The translations under genes were made by a program, and so were the position numbers. Below are positions 46,501-55,325 of a stretch of 64,000 bases of DNA, in pieces (position 1 is the stretch's first letter; each line of letters starts with the position of its first letter). A model generated the notes under the pieces. The model had not been told where the DNA came from. It saw only the letters and a program-made list of their open reading frames with translations, and did no database searches. Origin of the DNA: Amycolatopsis cihanbeyliensis (lineage in GTDB: Bacteria; Actinomycetota; Actinomycetes; Mycobacteriales; Pseudonocardiaceae); the NCBI RefSeq assembly GCF_006715045.1, contig NZ_VFML01000002.1, positions 744,001 through 808,000 on the forward strand, given 5' to 3'.

Positions 46501-47434
46501 TCAGCGCGGTCAGCGCGTCCGCGGTGTCCCGGATCTCCCGCTCCCCGGAAAGGAACACCAGGATGTCCCCCGACCCCTCGGCGATCAGCTCACCCGCCGC
46601 CTCGCAGATGGCCTGCACCTGGTCGCGGTCCGGGTCGGCGTCCGGGTCTTCGGGGTCGACCACCGGGCGGTAGCGCACCTCCACCGGGTAGGTGCGCCCG
46701 GAGACCTCGATGATCGGCGCGTCCCCGAAGTGGCGGGAGAACCGCTCGGGGTCGATGGTGGCCGAGGTGATGATCAGCTTGAGGTCCGGGCGGCGCGGCA
46801 GCAACTGCTTGAGGTAACCGAGCAGGAAGTCGATGTTCAGGCTACGCTCGTGCGCCTCGTCGATGATGATCGTGTCGTACTGGCGCAGCATCCGGTCGTG
46901 CTGGATCTCGGCGAGCAGGATGCCGTCGGTCATCAGCTTGACCAGGGTGTCGTCCCCGCCCCGGTCGGTGAAACGCACCTTGTACCCGACCGTGGAGCCC
47001 AGTTCGGTCCTCAGCTCGGACGCCACCCGCTCGGCCACCGTGCGCGCGGCCAGCCTGCGCGGCTGGGTGTGCCCGATCTGGCCGCGCACGCCCCTGCCGA
47101 GCCCGAGGCAGATCTTGGGCAACTGGGTGGTCTTGCCGGAGCCGGTCTCCCCCGCGACGATCACCACCTGGTGGTCCCGAACCAGCTCGGCGATGTCCTC
47201 CTTGCGCTGGCTGACCGGCAGCTCCGCCGGGTACTCCAGCTTCGGCACCGCGGCGATCCGGTTACGCACCCGCAACTCGGCCGCGTCCACATCGGCCGCG
47301 ATCTCCGCGGCGACCGCGGCGTGGTCCCTCGCCTTGCGCGCACCGTCGATGCGCCGCCGCAGCTTGTGCGCGTCCCGCGCGGTCAGCTCGCGCAGCCGAG
47401 GGCGCAGCTCATCAAGGGGAGATCGAGTAGACAT
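43544..47434 (-). CDS. hrpA: ATP-dependent RNA helicase HrpA
   Basis: 1296 residues, the full length for HrpA. It has VIVAGETGSGKTTQLPKICL (motif I), IIIDEAHERSLN (DEAH motif II), SATI (motif III) and QRKGRCGR (motif VI). The helicase-associated, OB-fold and long DUF3418 C-terminal regions follow. It is a cytoplasmic DExH helicase that resolves stalled ribosomes or mRNA structures. It starts from ATG 47434, 49 bases after the lactate-monooxygenase-like gene. Confidence 0.96.
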   Translation of the reverse strand: MSTRSPLDELRPRLRELTARDAHKLRRRIDGARKARDHAAVAAEIAADVDAAELRVRNRIAAVPKLEYPAELPVSQRKEDIAELVRDHQVVIVAGETGSGKTTQLPKICLGLGRGVRGQIGHTQPRRLAARTVAERVASELRTELGSTVGYKVRFTDRGGDDTLVKLMTDGILLAEIQHDRMLRQYDTIIIDEAHERSLNIDFLLGYLKQLLPRRPDLKLIITSATIDPERFSRHFGDAPIIEVSGRTYPVEVRYRPVVDPEDPDADPDRDQVQAICEAAGELIAEGSGDILVFLSGEREIRDTADALTALNLPSTEVLPLYARLSSAEQHRVFQSHTGRRIVLATNVAETSLTVPGIKYVIDPGTARISRYSHRTKVQRLPIEPVSQASANQRKGRCGRTSDGICVRLYSEDDFASRPEFTDPEILRTNLASVILQMTSLGLGDIGAFPFVEPPDRRQITDGVNLLQELGAFDPGAEARQKLTRTGRQLAQLPVDPRLGRMVLQAAEDGCVREAMIIVAALSIQDPRERPAEKQQAADQKHARFTDKNSDFQAYLNLWEYLTEQQKALSGNQFRKLCRAEYLNYLRVREWQDIYGQLTRLAKPLGVTPNNSAASFQQVHTALIAGMLSHIGLKDPAKGDYLGARGTRFAVFPGSGLFKKQPRWVMAAELVETSRLWARVVARIEPEWVEPLAGHVVKRTYSEPHWERKRGAVMANERVTLYGVPLVTGRKVSYGKIDPELSRELFIRHALVEGDWQTDHRFFRDNRALLDEVSDLEHRARRHDILVDDETLFEFYDQRIPAEVVSARHFDSWWKKTRREQPDLLTFEKSMLINATAGGVSEADYPDTWKQGALEFPLTYQFEPGTDADGVTVHLPLAVLNQVGREGFDWQVPGLREELVTALIKSLPKQLRRNFVPAPDHARQVLQRITPADGPLVDALGAELERLRGVVVPQDAWQPESVPDHLRITFRVVDEKDNSLGEGKDLEELRQRLRGEVRATISAAADSIERSGLRTPAFGELPQVFRGSRRGHEVKAYPALVDEGDSVAVRMLDTPGLQRQRMWAGTRRMLRLNLPSPMKFINRNLNNQAKLVLSRNPHGGVAPLLEDCVDCAVDKLMADAGGPVWSDAGFEPLLEKVRAGLNPTVLEVLREVERVLHAAHEVEVLLADTKRPALAESVADLRAQFAGLVHPGFVTAAGYHRLPDLVRYLRAMERRLDKLPGDPARDLERVREIEWLRREYQAVLDELPPQTPPSPALAEIPWMIEELRVSFFAQTLRTAYPVSVKRILRAMDDDAS

Positions 47435-47446
47435 ACGGCCTCCACC

Positions 47447-47470
47447 ATAACCGCGCCGCCCAGCGGTTAT
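47447..47470. terminator. small hairpin after the hydroxy-acid oxidase gene
   Basis: ATAACCGC and GCGGTTAT pair as an 8-bp stem with an 8-base loop, 14 bases after the upstream gene's stop and 13 bases before the HrpA start codon. It may be a weak terminator separating HrpA from the catabolic genes, or part of the HrpA promoter region. Confidence 0.4.
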
Positions 47471-47483
47471 CCGCCGCCAGTGG

Positions 47484-48647
47484 TCAAGACCGCCGCAGCG
47501 AGTCGGCACCGAGATCGGCCGGCGTCCGGTTGCCGGACAGCCCCATGGTCAGGTCGAGGTCGGCGAGCACGCTGCGCAGCACGTGCCGCACCCCGTCCTC
47601 ACCGCCCAGCGCGAGCCCGTAGACGTAGGGCCTGCCGAGCAGCACCGCCCGCGCGCCCAGCGCCAGCGCCTTGAGCAGGTCGGCGCCGGACCGCACGCCC
47701 GAGTCGAACAGCACCTCGATCCGGTCGCCCACCGCGCCGGCGATCTCCGGCAAGGCGTCCAGCGCGGCGATCGCGCCGTCCACCTGGCGACCGCCGTGGT
47801 TGGACACCACGATCCCGTCCATCCCGGCGTCCGCCGCGCGGCGAGCGTCGTCCACGTGCTGGATGCCCTTGAGCACGATCGGGCCGTCCCAGTGCTCGCG
47901 CAGGAAGGGCAGCGCGTTCCAGCTCCGATCGGCGCCGGTGACCAGGGAGATCCACCGCAGGATGGCCGCGGGCGGGTCCTCCTCGGGGCTCTTGTCCAGT
48001 AACGCGCGAAAGGCGGGATCGGAGAACGGCACGGCCACGCCCTCACCGCGCAGGAACGGCAGGTAGGCCCGGTCCAGGTCGCAGGGTCGCCACGCCAGGG
48101 TCCAGGTGTCCAGGGTGACCACCAGGGTGGTGTAGCCGGCTTGCTTTGCCCTGCCGAGGATGCTCGCGCAGACATCGGGGTCGTGCGGCCAGTAGAGCTG
48201 GAACCAGCGCGGGCCGTCCCCGCTCGCCGTGGCGACCTCCTCGATCGTGCTGGAGGAGGCCGTGGACAGCACCATCGGCAGGCCGAGCCCGGCCGCGGCC
48301 CGCGCGGTCGCCCGCTCCGCCTCCGGATGCATGATCGACTGCACCCCGACCGGGGCAAGCAGCAACGGGGCCGGCATCTCGGTGCCGAGCACCGTGGTGG
48401 AAAGGTCCCGCTCGGTCGCGTCGGTCAGCATCCGCGGCACGATCCGCCAGCGGTCGAATGCCTCCCGGTTGGCCCGCGCCGTGGCGCCGGTGCCGGCCGC
48501 GCCCGCCGCGTACCAGAACGGGCCCGGCTCCAGCAGCTCCCGCGCCGCCTCCTCCAGCTTCGTCGGGTCGGTGGACAGCAACGGGGTGGCGCCCTGGTAC
48601 CCCTGGAGATAGATCTCGTTCTGGTAGCCACCGAATCGCTCGCTCAC
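47484..48647 (-). CDS. lactate 2-monooxygenase-like FMN enzyme (alpha-hydroxy-acid oxidase family)
   Basis: 387 residues from GTG 48647, with GGAGGTCTG just upstream. It has PAPLLLAPVGVQSIMHPEAE, VTLDTWTLAWRPCDLDRAYL (a form typical of lactate 2-monooxygenase), IVLKGIQHVDDARRA (catalytic Lys), VVSNHGGRQVDG with the catalytic His-Gly-Gly-Arg, and FDSGVRSGADLLKALALGA for FMN phosphate. It oxidises a 2-hydroxy acid. Substrate identity (lactate or other) is not certain. Confidence 0.9.
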   Translation of the reverse strand: MSERFGGYQNEIYLQGYQGATPLLSTDPTKLEEAARELLEPGPFWYAAGAAGTGATARANREAFDRWRIVPRMLTDATERDLSTTVLGTEMPAPLLLAPVGVQSIMHPEAERATARAAAGLGLPMVLSTASSSTIEEVATASGDGPRWFQLYWPHDPDVCASILGRAKQAGYTTLVVTLDTWTLAWRPCDLDRAYLPFLRGEGVAVPFSDPAFRALLDKSPEEDPPAAILRWISLVTGADRSWNALPFLREHWDGPIVLKGIQHVDDARRAADAGMDGIVVSNHGGRQVDGAIAALDALPEIAGAVGDRIEVLFDSGVRSGADLLKALALGARAVLLGRPYVYGLALGGEDGVRHVLRSVLADLDLTMGLSGNRTPADLGADSLRRS

Positions 48648-48689
48648 CCAGACCTCCAACGGACGGAACCGACCATACCGGCCGGTATC

Positions 48690-51200
48690 CTACGGGTCGG
48701 GGTACCACCGCACCGGCGTCGGCGGCACCAGCCCGGTCATCAGCGTCGCGGGCCGCACGCTCATATCGGTGAGCAGGTTCACGGTGGCCTGCCGCAGCAC
48801 CGTCGAGGTGTTGTCGCCGCCCGCCTGGTAGGTGTTGGCCGCGTCCACCCCCAGCGCCCAGTTGACCGTTCCGGTGCCGAAGGTGATCCCGCCCGCGGAA
48901 CCCGATGGCTGCACTACCAGCCGGTGGGTGACCCGGCCCGAGCCGTACTCGTCACCCGCGTCGGTGAGCACCAGCGCGTTCACCTGGTAGGTGGCGCTCG
49001 AGCAGTAGGTCGCCTCGGGATGCGGGTCGGCGAGGTACCGGCCGCCGGTGGTGGAGACGCCTTCCGGGCCGTAGGTGTCCCACTCGAACCCGAGGATCTG
49101 GCCCGGCGAGGTCCACGATCCGGAGCTCAGCTCGGCGACCGGGGTGTCACGCCACAGCGGGGTCGCCGAGTAGCCGCCCGCCACCGGCACCACGACCGGG
49201 CGGAAGTCCGGGCCGTTCACGCAGAAGATGGTGCCGGTGAAGCGGTTCTCCGGGTCGTCGCCGCCCTCGCCGGAGCCGTCCGGGTCCCGCCAGGTTCCGG
49301 TCCACTCCGGACGGTTGCCGCCGCGGCCGTTGATGGTGGACTTCTGGCACTCCCACCGCCGGGGCCGGCCCTCGTCGTCGCGGCGGTCCCCGACGGCACG
49401 CCAGAACACCTCGTTGCCCGCGCAGCTGAACACGCTCAGCCCGCGTTCCTTGGCCGCCTCCCACCCGGACCGCATATCCGCCGACCAGTACTCGTTGTGG
49501 CCGACGAACATGGCGGCGGACACCGTCCGCAACAGGTCACCGTCCGGGTCGCCTGCCGCGTCCAGGCAGGAGTAGTACTTGACGTCGTAGCCGTTGCGTT
49601 CCAGGAACCGGACCATCGGGTACTCGCCGGTGAAGAAGTTGCTCCACCGCACGGCGCCGTACCGTTGCCCGGTGTTGGCCGCGGCCCGGTTCACGATCGG
49701 CCGGTCGTAGTGGACGTAGCGGGCACAGTCGACGGAGTACTGGTTGATCGCGGTGCCGAGGTAGAGGCTGTTGCCGGCCAGCAGCGCGTCGCCGAGGCCG
49801 CCGAAGGCGTTGTAGGCCTGCCACGTGGAGTCCGCAGGCATCACCATCAGGTCCGCGGTACGGGCGTCGTCCCGCAGCACGAACGGCACATGGCTGGCAC
49901 CGCCGCCTTCCCGTTCCAGCCGCAGCAGGTAGATCCCGCTCGGTGCCCAGTGGGGCGGGTCCCAACTCAGGGTCACCGCCCAGGTCGAGCAGTCGGCCGA
50001 GGCCGGGGCGTGCCCGGGATCGGCATTGCCCGGCGCCGGCTGCGACCGCGCGGCGGCGAGTTGCGCGGCGTCCGGGGTGAGCACGTCGAGCAGCCGCGCA
50101 CCCTCCCCGCCGTACCAGCCCAGCCGGTACACCCGGGCCGACCAGTCCGCGCCGCCCTCCTGGGCGATCTTGAACTCGACCGGCCGGTCCCGGTTGGCGC
50201 TGAACCCCTCGGCGAAGCCCTGCAGGCTCGCGATGCCACCGAGTTCGGGGTCGACGAGGTCCCATTCGGCGCGTGCGGTTCCGGGCAGCGCGTTCTCCGC
50301 TGCGACGATCGTGTGGTGCCGCGAGACGCTGACCGCGGCGGTGGCACTGCCGCCGCCGGAGGCGGTGACGGTACACCGCACCACCGCGAGCCCGGGGGTC
50401 GCAGGCGCGGTATAGCCGGGTGTCGCGGTGTCCACATCGGAGAGGCTGCCTCCGCCGGAGGTGATCCGCCAGGCGTAGCCGGTGATCGTCTGCCCCTCCG
50501 GCGCGCTGGCCCGCACGTCCAGGCCGACCGACCCGCCCACCAACACCGGCCGGGCCGTACCCGCGGTGACCGTGGGTTCCGCCGGACCGCCGGAGCCGGT
50601 GGCGTAGCTGGCCAGGATCCGCGCGTGCGACACCACGTTCCCGTTCCAGGTCACCGCGGTCTGGTACGGGGTGACCCCGTCCACGGTCGCCTCGAGTACG
50701 GCGAGCGCGTGGCTGGGGTTGTCCGCGCCACCGGTGACCTGCAGGTCGGCCAGCTCGGTGAACCCGGAGAGCCAGGAGCTCACCGAGCGGGACGGCGCGC
50801 CGTCCGTGCCCCCGCCGACGCTGGCGATCAGCAGCCGCTCCCCGGGAGCCGGAATCAGCTCGGGGGTACGAGCGGTGCGGGTGGCCACCCAGACGGCCTG
50901 CTCGGCGGCGACCGCGTCGAACTCGCCCCCGGCGATCTCCAGTGCCACCCAGGCCAGCTGGCTGGCGGTGCCCGCGGTGAACTCCCACTCGGCCGCACCG
51001 TCCCCTGCCTTGTCGAACAGGTAGTGGCCGAGCCAGTTGACCGTACGGTCCCGCCGCGTCCACCCGGCAGGGGTGCCGAGCGTGGTGTTGCCCGCGACCG
51101 CCACGACGACCCGATTGCCCGGGTCCGTCGCGGCGGGCAGGGTCACCGTGACGCCGGCGTCGCCGTTGACCGAACCTGCTTCCCATTGCACCACCGGCAC
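48690..51200 (-). CDS. N,N-dimethylformamidase beta-subunit-like protein with N-terminal beta domains
   Basis: 836 residues. About residues 1-205 form a jelly-roll-like domain (WEAGSVNGDAGVTVTLPA). Residues about 210-300 are an Ig/PKD-like domain (GSVGLDVRASAPEGQTITGY). From about 305 the DMFase large-subunit fold follows: RPVEFKIA, ARVYRLGWYGGEGARL, VMPADSTWQAYNAFGG, FFTGEYPMVRFLERNGYDVKY and MFVGHNEYWSADMR. The N-terminus has no signal peptide. DMFases hydrolyse N,N-dimethylformamide, but members of this large family are mostly uncharacterised, so the substrate is unknown. Confidence 0.85.
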   Translation of the reverse strand: MPVVQWEAGSVNGDAGVTVTLPAATDPGNRVVVAVAGNTTLGTPAGWTRRDRTVNWLGHYLFDKAGDGAAEWEFTAGTASQLAWVALEIAGGEFDAVAAEQAVWVATRTARTPELIPAPGERLLIASVGGGTDGAPSRSVSSWLSGFTELADLQVTGGADNPSHALAVLEATVDGVTPYQTAVTWNGNVVSHARILASYATGSGGPAEPTVTAGTARPVLVGGSVGLDVRASAPEGQTITGYAWRITSGGGSLSDVDTATPGYTAPATPGLAVVRCTVTASGGGSATAAVSVSRHHTIVAAENALPGTARAEWDLVDPELGGIASLQGFAEGFSANRDRPVEFKIAQEGGADWSARVYRLGWYGGEGARLLDVLTPDAAQLAAARSQPAPGNADPGHAPASADCSTWAVTLSWDPPHWAPSGIYLLRLEREGGGASHVPFVLRDDARTADLMVMPADSTWQAYNAFGGLGDALLAGNSLYLGTAINQYSVDCARYVHYDRPIVNRAAANTGQRYGAVRWSNFFTGEYPMVRFLERNGYDVKYYSCLDAAGDPDGDLLRTVSAAMFVGHNEYWSADMRSGWEAAKERGLSVFSCAGNEVFWRAVGDRRDDEGRPRRWECQKSTINGRGGNRPEWTGTWRDPDGSGEGGDDPENRFTGTIFCVNGPDFRPVVVPVAGGYSATPLWRDTPVAELSSGSWTSPGQILGFEWDTYGPEGVSTTGGRYLADPHPEATYCSSATYQVNALVLTDAGDEYGSGRVTHRLVVQPSGSAGGITFGTGTVNWALGVDAANTYQAGGDNTSTVLRQATVNLLTDMSVRPATLMTGLVPPTPVRWYPDP

Positions 51201-51236
51201 AGCTCAAGCCCCTCTCCGCGTGACCGGTGACCGAGA

Positions 51237-53012
51237 TTACAAGCCCAGCTCCCCCAATCGTGTGCTGATTCGTGAATCCGTGGAGACCACCGGGGATTCC
51301 TCGCGCACCCACGGATCGCCGCCGAAGTAGCGCTGGAAGATCTTCTCCGCGGTGCGAGTGGCCAGCGCCTGCGTGGTCAGCGTCGGGTTCGGCCCACCGA
51401 GGGCGTTGGCAAGTGCCGAGTTGTCCGCGATGAACAGCCGTTTCACCGCGCGGGCCTCGGCATTGGTGTCCAGTACCGAGTTCCGTTCCGACTCGCCCAT
51501 CCGCATCGAGGACTGCACGTGCAGGATCAGCGGGGCCCAGTCGATCCGGTACACCTTCTTCGCGCCCGCGCCGCGCAACAGCTCGGCCGCCTTGCGGGCC
51601 ATGAACTCGCGGTTGCGGTTGGTACGGGCGGTGCGGTTGCGCTGCCGGAAGGTGACCTTGGGGATCGGCCCGTTCTCGTCGGCGGGCAGTGCGGACAGGG
51701 TCACCCGGTTATCCGGCTCCACATCGTCGTCGGTGATCACCAGGACGCTCAGCAGCCGGTCCAGCCCGCCGGAGATCAGTTCCTTGAACTCCGGGCCGAT
51801 CACCCGGCCCGCGGGCCCGTCCCACGGCCCCGTGGCACCGCGCCCGTTGGTGTACTGGCCGCGGATCCCGCTGTCCGAGAGGGTGGTCGCGAAGGCGTTC
51901 AGCGCCGGCGGCAGGCCCACGTTCTCCAGGCCGCCGTAGGGCGGGAAGTCCAGCCGCGCGGCCGAGCCGACCCCCTTCGGGTTGCCGGTGTAGTCGTCCA
52001 TCGAGCCGACCACCCAGTCGAAGAAGTGGTCGGTGTAGCCGCGGCCGACCCAGTCGTTCGGGTTGGGCAAACCGCTGTTGAACCACAGCCTCGGGTTCTC
52101 CGTGCAGCCACCGGCCATCACCACGACCTTCGCCTGCTCGCGATGTTCGGCTCCGGACTCGTTCTCCCGCCAGGTCACCCCGGTGGCGGTGAGCGCGCCA
52201 CCGCGGGACTCGGCATGAATCCGCGTGACGTAGGCGTCCGCGATCAGCTCGACCGGCCGCCCTCCGGAAGCCCAGGCATCCGCGGTCAGGGCCATCGGCA
52301 CGTAGCTGTTGTCGGTGGAGCGTTTGGCGAACTGGTTGCGGGGCGCGCCGATCGGCCGCATGCAGCCCTGGAAGCAGTAGCCGCAGTGCGTGCAGCCGGT
52401 GGCCTGCGGGTAGGTCAGCAGGTTGCGGTCGGTGGTCCGCCCCGCGTTGCCGCCCGGCTGCAGCACCGCGTTCTCCTGCGGCCGGTAGGAGGGTCCCAGG
52501 GTGGTCTTGGTGGTCTGCACCGGCAGGCCGAGGGTTTCGCAGCCCCGGAAGAAGGTCTGCTCCTTGGCCCCCATCGCCGCCGTCATCACCGGCGCGGTGG
52601 CCTCCACCCACTCGAAGTAGGGCACCATCTCCCCGTAGGAGAACGGGAACCGGTGGTTGACGTCGTACTCGGCGCGGTCCGGCTTGTCGTAGTCGTTGAA
52701 CACCCCGGGGTAGGCGCGCGGGTAGTTGCCGTAGAAGTGCTGGGTGGTGCCGCCGACCCCGGACAGCTGCCAGACGAAGGAGTTCTGCGACCACTCCCGG
52801 AACCACGCCGGGCGGGAACGGTCCTCGGGGCCGAGCCGGAAGTAGCCGCTCAGCGGGTTGTTCGCGTCGTTCTCGAAGCTGGTCCACTGCTCGCGGGGAT
52901 CGGCGTGCCGTGGCCCGGCCTCCAGTAGCAGCACGTCCAGGCCCTTGGCCGCCAGTTCCTTGGCCACGACCGGGCCGCCACCCCCGGCCCCGATGATGAT
53001 CACGTCGCGCAT
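51237..53012 (-). CDS. GMC-family flavoprotein oxidoreductase with a Cys-rich motif
   Basis: 591 residues. It has the FAD motif VIIIGAGGGGPVVAKELAAKG, LSGVGGTTQHF, VVVMAGGCTENPRL and the C-terminal GGPNPTLTTQALA. The usual catalytic His is in ILHVQSSMRMG. At about residues 207-217 it has CTHCGYCFQGC, four cysteines like those that bind an Fe-S cluster in FAD-dependent glucose dehydrogenase. Its ATG overlaps the stop of the Tat-signal gene. It has no signal peptide of its own, so it is likely exported with its partner. Confidence 0.9.
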   Translation of the reverse strand: MRDVIIIGAGGGGPVVAKELAAKGLDVLLLEAGPRHADPREQWTSFENDANNPLSGYFRLGPEDRSRPAWFREWSQNSFVWQLSGVGGTTQHFYGNYPRAYPGVFNDYDKPDRAEYDVNHRFPFSYGEMVPYFEWVEATAPVMTAAMGAKEQTFFRGCETLGLPVQTTKTTLGPSYRPQENAVLQPGGNAGRTTDRNLLTYPQATGCTHCGYCFQGCMRPIGAPRNQFAKRSTDNSYVPMALTADAWASGGRPVELIADAYVTRIHAESRGGALTATGVTWRENESGAEHREQAKVVVMAGGCTENPRLWFNSGLPNPNDWVGRGYTDHFFDWVVGSMDDYTGNPKGVGSAARLDFPPYGGLENVGLPPALNAFATTLSDSGIRGQYTNGRGATGPWDGPAGRVIGPEFKELISGGLDRLLSVLVITDDDVEPDNRVTLSALPADENGPIPKVTFRQRNRTARTNRNREFMARKAAELLRGAGAKKVYRIDWAPLILHVQSSMRMGESERNSVLDTNAEARAVKRLFIADNSALANALGGPNPTLTTQALATRTAEKIFQRYFGGDPWVREESPVVSTDSRISTRLGELGL

Positions 53013-53905
53013 CAGTCGTGCACCTCCGTCCGCCCCTGGTAGTAGCCGATGAAGTCGTCCCAGCCCTCCACCGGACCGTCCGGCTGGTAGCCGGTCAGTT
53101 GCCAGCCGACCGGGCGGCCGGTGAGCTGCTTGGTGCGCTCGTCGAACACCGCGTACTCGGTGTACGCGCCGAAGGTGGCGAACTCGATGAGCGCGCCGCC
53201 GAGGAACTTCAGCAGGCCGGAGACGGAGTGCTTGAGCGGCTCGGGGAAGTGCACGTCCAGCAGGGCGACGAGATCGGAGTCCGGACCCTCGAGTAGCTGG
53301 AACACCCGCGCCTTCTCGGCGTAGGACAGCCGGGCGAACGGGGAGAGGAACGGCCCGTTCACCGCCAGCGGGTTCACCTGAGTGGCCAGCAGGTTCAGGG
53401 TCGAGGCGATCGGCAGGGACAGCGGAAGGGTCGCGTCGTTCTCCAGCAACGCGCGCAGTGCCTTGTCCAGGGTGCCGAGCTGGACCGGCAGCAGGTCGAG
53501 GCCGGGCAGTTCCACCCCGGTGTCGGCGAGGCCGGTGGCCAGTGCCGCGCCGATCGGCTTGGCGAGCTGGTCCGGGAACGGGACGAAGTTGTCCAGCGCG
53601 TTCATCAGGAAGTCGGTGCCCTCGGCCTCCAGCGCACCAGGCGTGTCGCTGGGCGTGCCCTGCGCGGCCGAGTACCGGTCCTTACCGGGCACGACGAAGA
53701 CGGTCAGGCCGTTCAGGGTGTCCCTGGACAGCTCCGCAAGCACCGGACGGAGCAGGCCGACCACCCCGGACAGCGGATCACCTTCGGCGGCCGGGACGGC
53801 AGCCAGTGCGCTGCGCGGCAGCAGGCCGCCGGCGCCGACGGCGGCACCGAGCAGGCCGATGCGCGCCAGGAACGCCCGGCGCGCCAGCGGGGGTTTGGAG
53901 TTCAT
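53012..53905 (-). CDS. Tat-exported small subunit of the GMC oxidoreductase (gluconate-2-dehydrogenase subunit-3-like)
   Basis: 297 residues from ATG 53905. The signal is ARRAFLARIGLLGAAVGAGGLL, a twin-arginine type, ending at an Ala-x-Ala site near SALAA. The mature part is helical and ends VGWQLTGYQPDGPVEGWDDF, as in subunit 3 of gluconate 2-dehydrogenase and the gamma subunit of FAD-glucose dehydrogenase. The shared base with the GMC start (TGATG) supports a complex folded in the cytoplasm and exported together. Confidence 0.85.
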   Translation of the reverse strand: MNSKPPLARRAFLARIGLLGAAVGAGGLLPRSALAAVPAAEGDPLSGVVGLLRPVLAELSRDTLNGLTVFVVPGKDRYSAAQGTPSDTPGALEAEGTDFLMNALDNFVPFPDQLAKPIGAALATGLADTGVELPGLDLLPVQLGTLDKALRALLENDATLPLSLPIASTLNLLATQVNPLAVNGPFLSPFARLSYAEKARVFQLLEGPDSDLVALLDVHFPEPLKHSVSGLLKFLGGALIEFATFGAYTEYAVFDERTKQLTGRPVGWQLTGYQPDGPVEGWDDFIGYYQGRTEVHD

Positions 53906-54044
53906 CGTCGCTTCTTTCGCGTGGTGGAGTAGCCAATCCGACACACTGTGCTTATCAGCCGAATGGGCCAGTAGCACTAGGCCGAATGCCCAAAATGTCC
54001 CGAATCGTAGTGTGCAAGCTCACAGCACTTGATCCGACACCGGG

Positions 54045-55325
54045 CTACTCAGCTCCGGAGCGTGTCTCGCCAGGACGCCCGAGCTGCGACGACCGCTCGC
54101 ACGGGCCTGACGGCCCGCGGTCGCTGGACCGTGCCGAACAACCCTCACCCGTACGCAAGTCGTGCGCGATCAACGCGAGGGACAGCGCCAGCCCGCCCCG
54201 GTACTCGTGCGGGGCATGCCCGAGCAGACTTTCCAGCCTGCGCAACCGGTTCAGCACGGTATTGCGGTGGCAGTACAACCGCGCCGCGGTGGCCGCGGCG
54301 GAGCGGTTGGTCTCCAGCCACGCGGTCAGCGTCTCCAGCAGCACCGCGCACTCGGCGGCAGGCAGCCGTAGCAGCGGACCGAGCACCACCTCCACCAGCC
54401 GGTCGGCCAGCTCGGGCGAGCGTGCCACGAGCGCCTCCGGGAGGCGTTCGTCCAGCACGGCCAGGCCCGCCTCCCCCGGCGGCAGCGTGCGCAGCGCGAG
54501 CAGGGCGAGGTCGTGTGCCGTACCGACCTCGCCGAGCCCGTGCACGTCCGGGCTGACCCCGACCCTGGCCCGCACCCCGCCACGCAGCAGTTCCAGCACC
54601 GAGCCCACGTCCCTGCGTTCCAGCGCGACCAAGCCGACCAGCGTCTGCGCCCGCGGCTGCCACACCGAGCGCACCCCGTGCACCGCGAGGGTGTCCTGCG
54701 GCGTGGCCAGGCCCGGCGTGCCGTCCGGGGCGAGATCGGCGGCCAGCACCACGTAGGAACCCTCCACCGGCAGCCCCAGCTCGGCCGCGGCCTGCTCGGC
54801 GAACCCGCCCTCCTGGCCCCGGCCGCGCAGCAGGTCCTCGACCAGCGCGTGCCGCCGGTGCTCGTCCAGCCTGCGTAGCTGCACCTCGGTGTCCCGGTAG
54901 GCGCGGGCGAGCGCGGAGGATGCCTCGTCGACCACGGTCCACACCGCGGTCGCCACGTCCAGCATCTGCTCCCGGTCGACCCGCTCGTCCTCCTTGGCCA
55001 TCCGCACCAGCGCGCGCCAGATCACCCGACCACCGAGGCGGTAGGAGCGCAGCACCGAATCCAGTGGCACCCGCTGCTCGGCCCGCCGGGTGCCGGTGGC
55101 CGCGGCGGCGTCGAAGGGCCGCACCCCGGCCGGCAGCCTCCTGCCGAGCAGTTGCAGTACGCGCCGCAGGTTGGTGCGGCAGGAATGGCGCAGCTCCGCC
55201 AGCGTCACCAGCGCGGCATCGTGATAGCCCGGGTTCTCGGCGAGGATGTCGGACACCAGGTCCTCGGTCAGCATGTCCAGCTCGTCGGCCAGTGCCCTGG
55301 CCATCCGCTCCGTCAGCTCGACCAT
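54045..55325 (-). CDS. PucR/CdaR-family transcriptional regulator
   Basis: 426 residues from ATG 55325. The C-terminal HTH_30 is ETNRSAAATAARLYCHRNTVLNRLRRLESLLGH (about 357-389). The middle has a GGDEF-like/RsbR-like domain and the N-terminus a helical sensor region (LRSYRLGGRVIWRALVRMA). Such regulators usually control a neighbouring catabolic operon. The Tat-GMC-DMFase-oxidase set lies 139 bases downstream on the same strand, and a palindromic GCGAA-ACTCG-TTCGC lies just upstream of its start. Confidence 0.88.
   Translation of the reverse strand: MVELTERMARALADELDMLTEDLVSDILAENPGYHDAALVTLAELRHSCRTNLRRVLQLLGRRLPAGVRPFDAAAATGTRRAEQRVPLDSVLRSYRLGGRVIWRALVRMAKEDERVDREQMLDVATAVWTVVDEASSALARAYRDTEVQLRRLDEHRRHALVEDLLRGRGQEGGFAEQAAAELGLPVEGSYVVLAADLAPDGTPGLATPQDTLAVHGVRSVWQPRAQTLVGLVALERRDVGSVLELLRGGVRARVGVSPDVHGLGEVGTAHDLALLALRTLPPGEAGLAVLDERLPEALVARSPELADRLVEVVLGPLLRLPAAECAVLLETLTAWLETNRSAAATAARLYCHRNTVLNRLRRLESLLGHAPHEYRGGLALSLALIAHDLRTGEGCSARSSDRGPSGPCERSSQLGRPGETRSGAE

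Noticed and set aside
43955..47674. 1239-codon open frame antisense to hrpA
   Set aside because: It mirrors HrpA codon usage and shows low-complexity His/Gln/Arg/Leu composition, with no motif.
48141..51230. 1029-codon open frame antisense to the DMFase-like gene
   Set aside because: Shadow of genes on the minus strand that carry family motifs.
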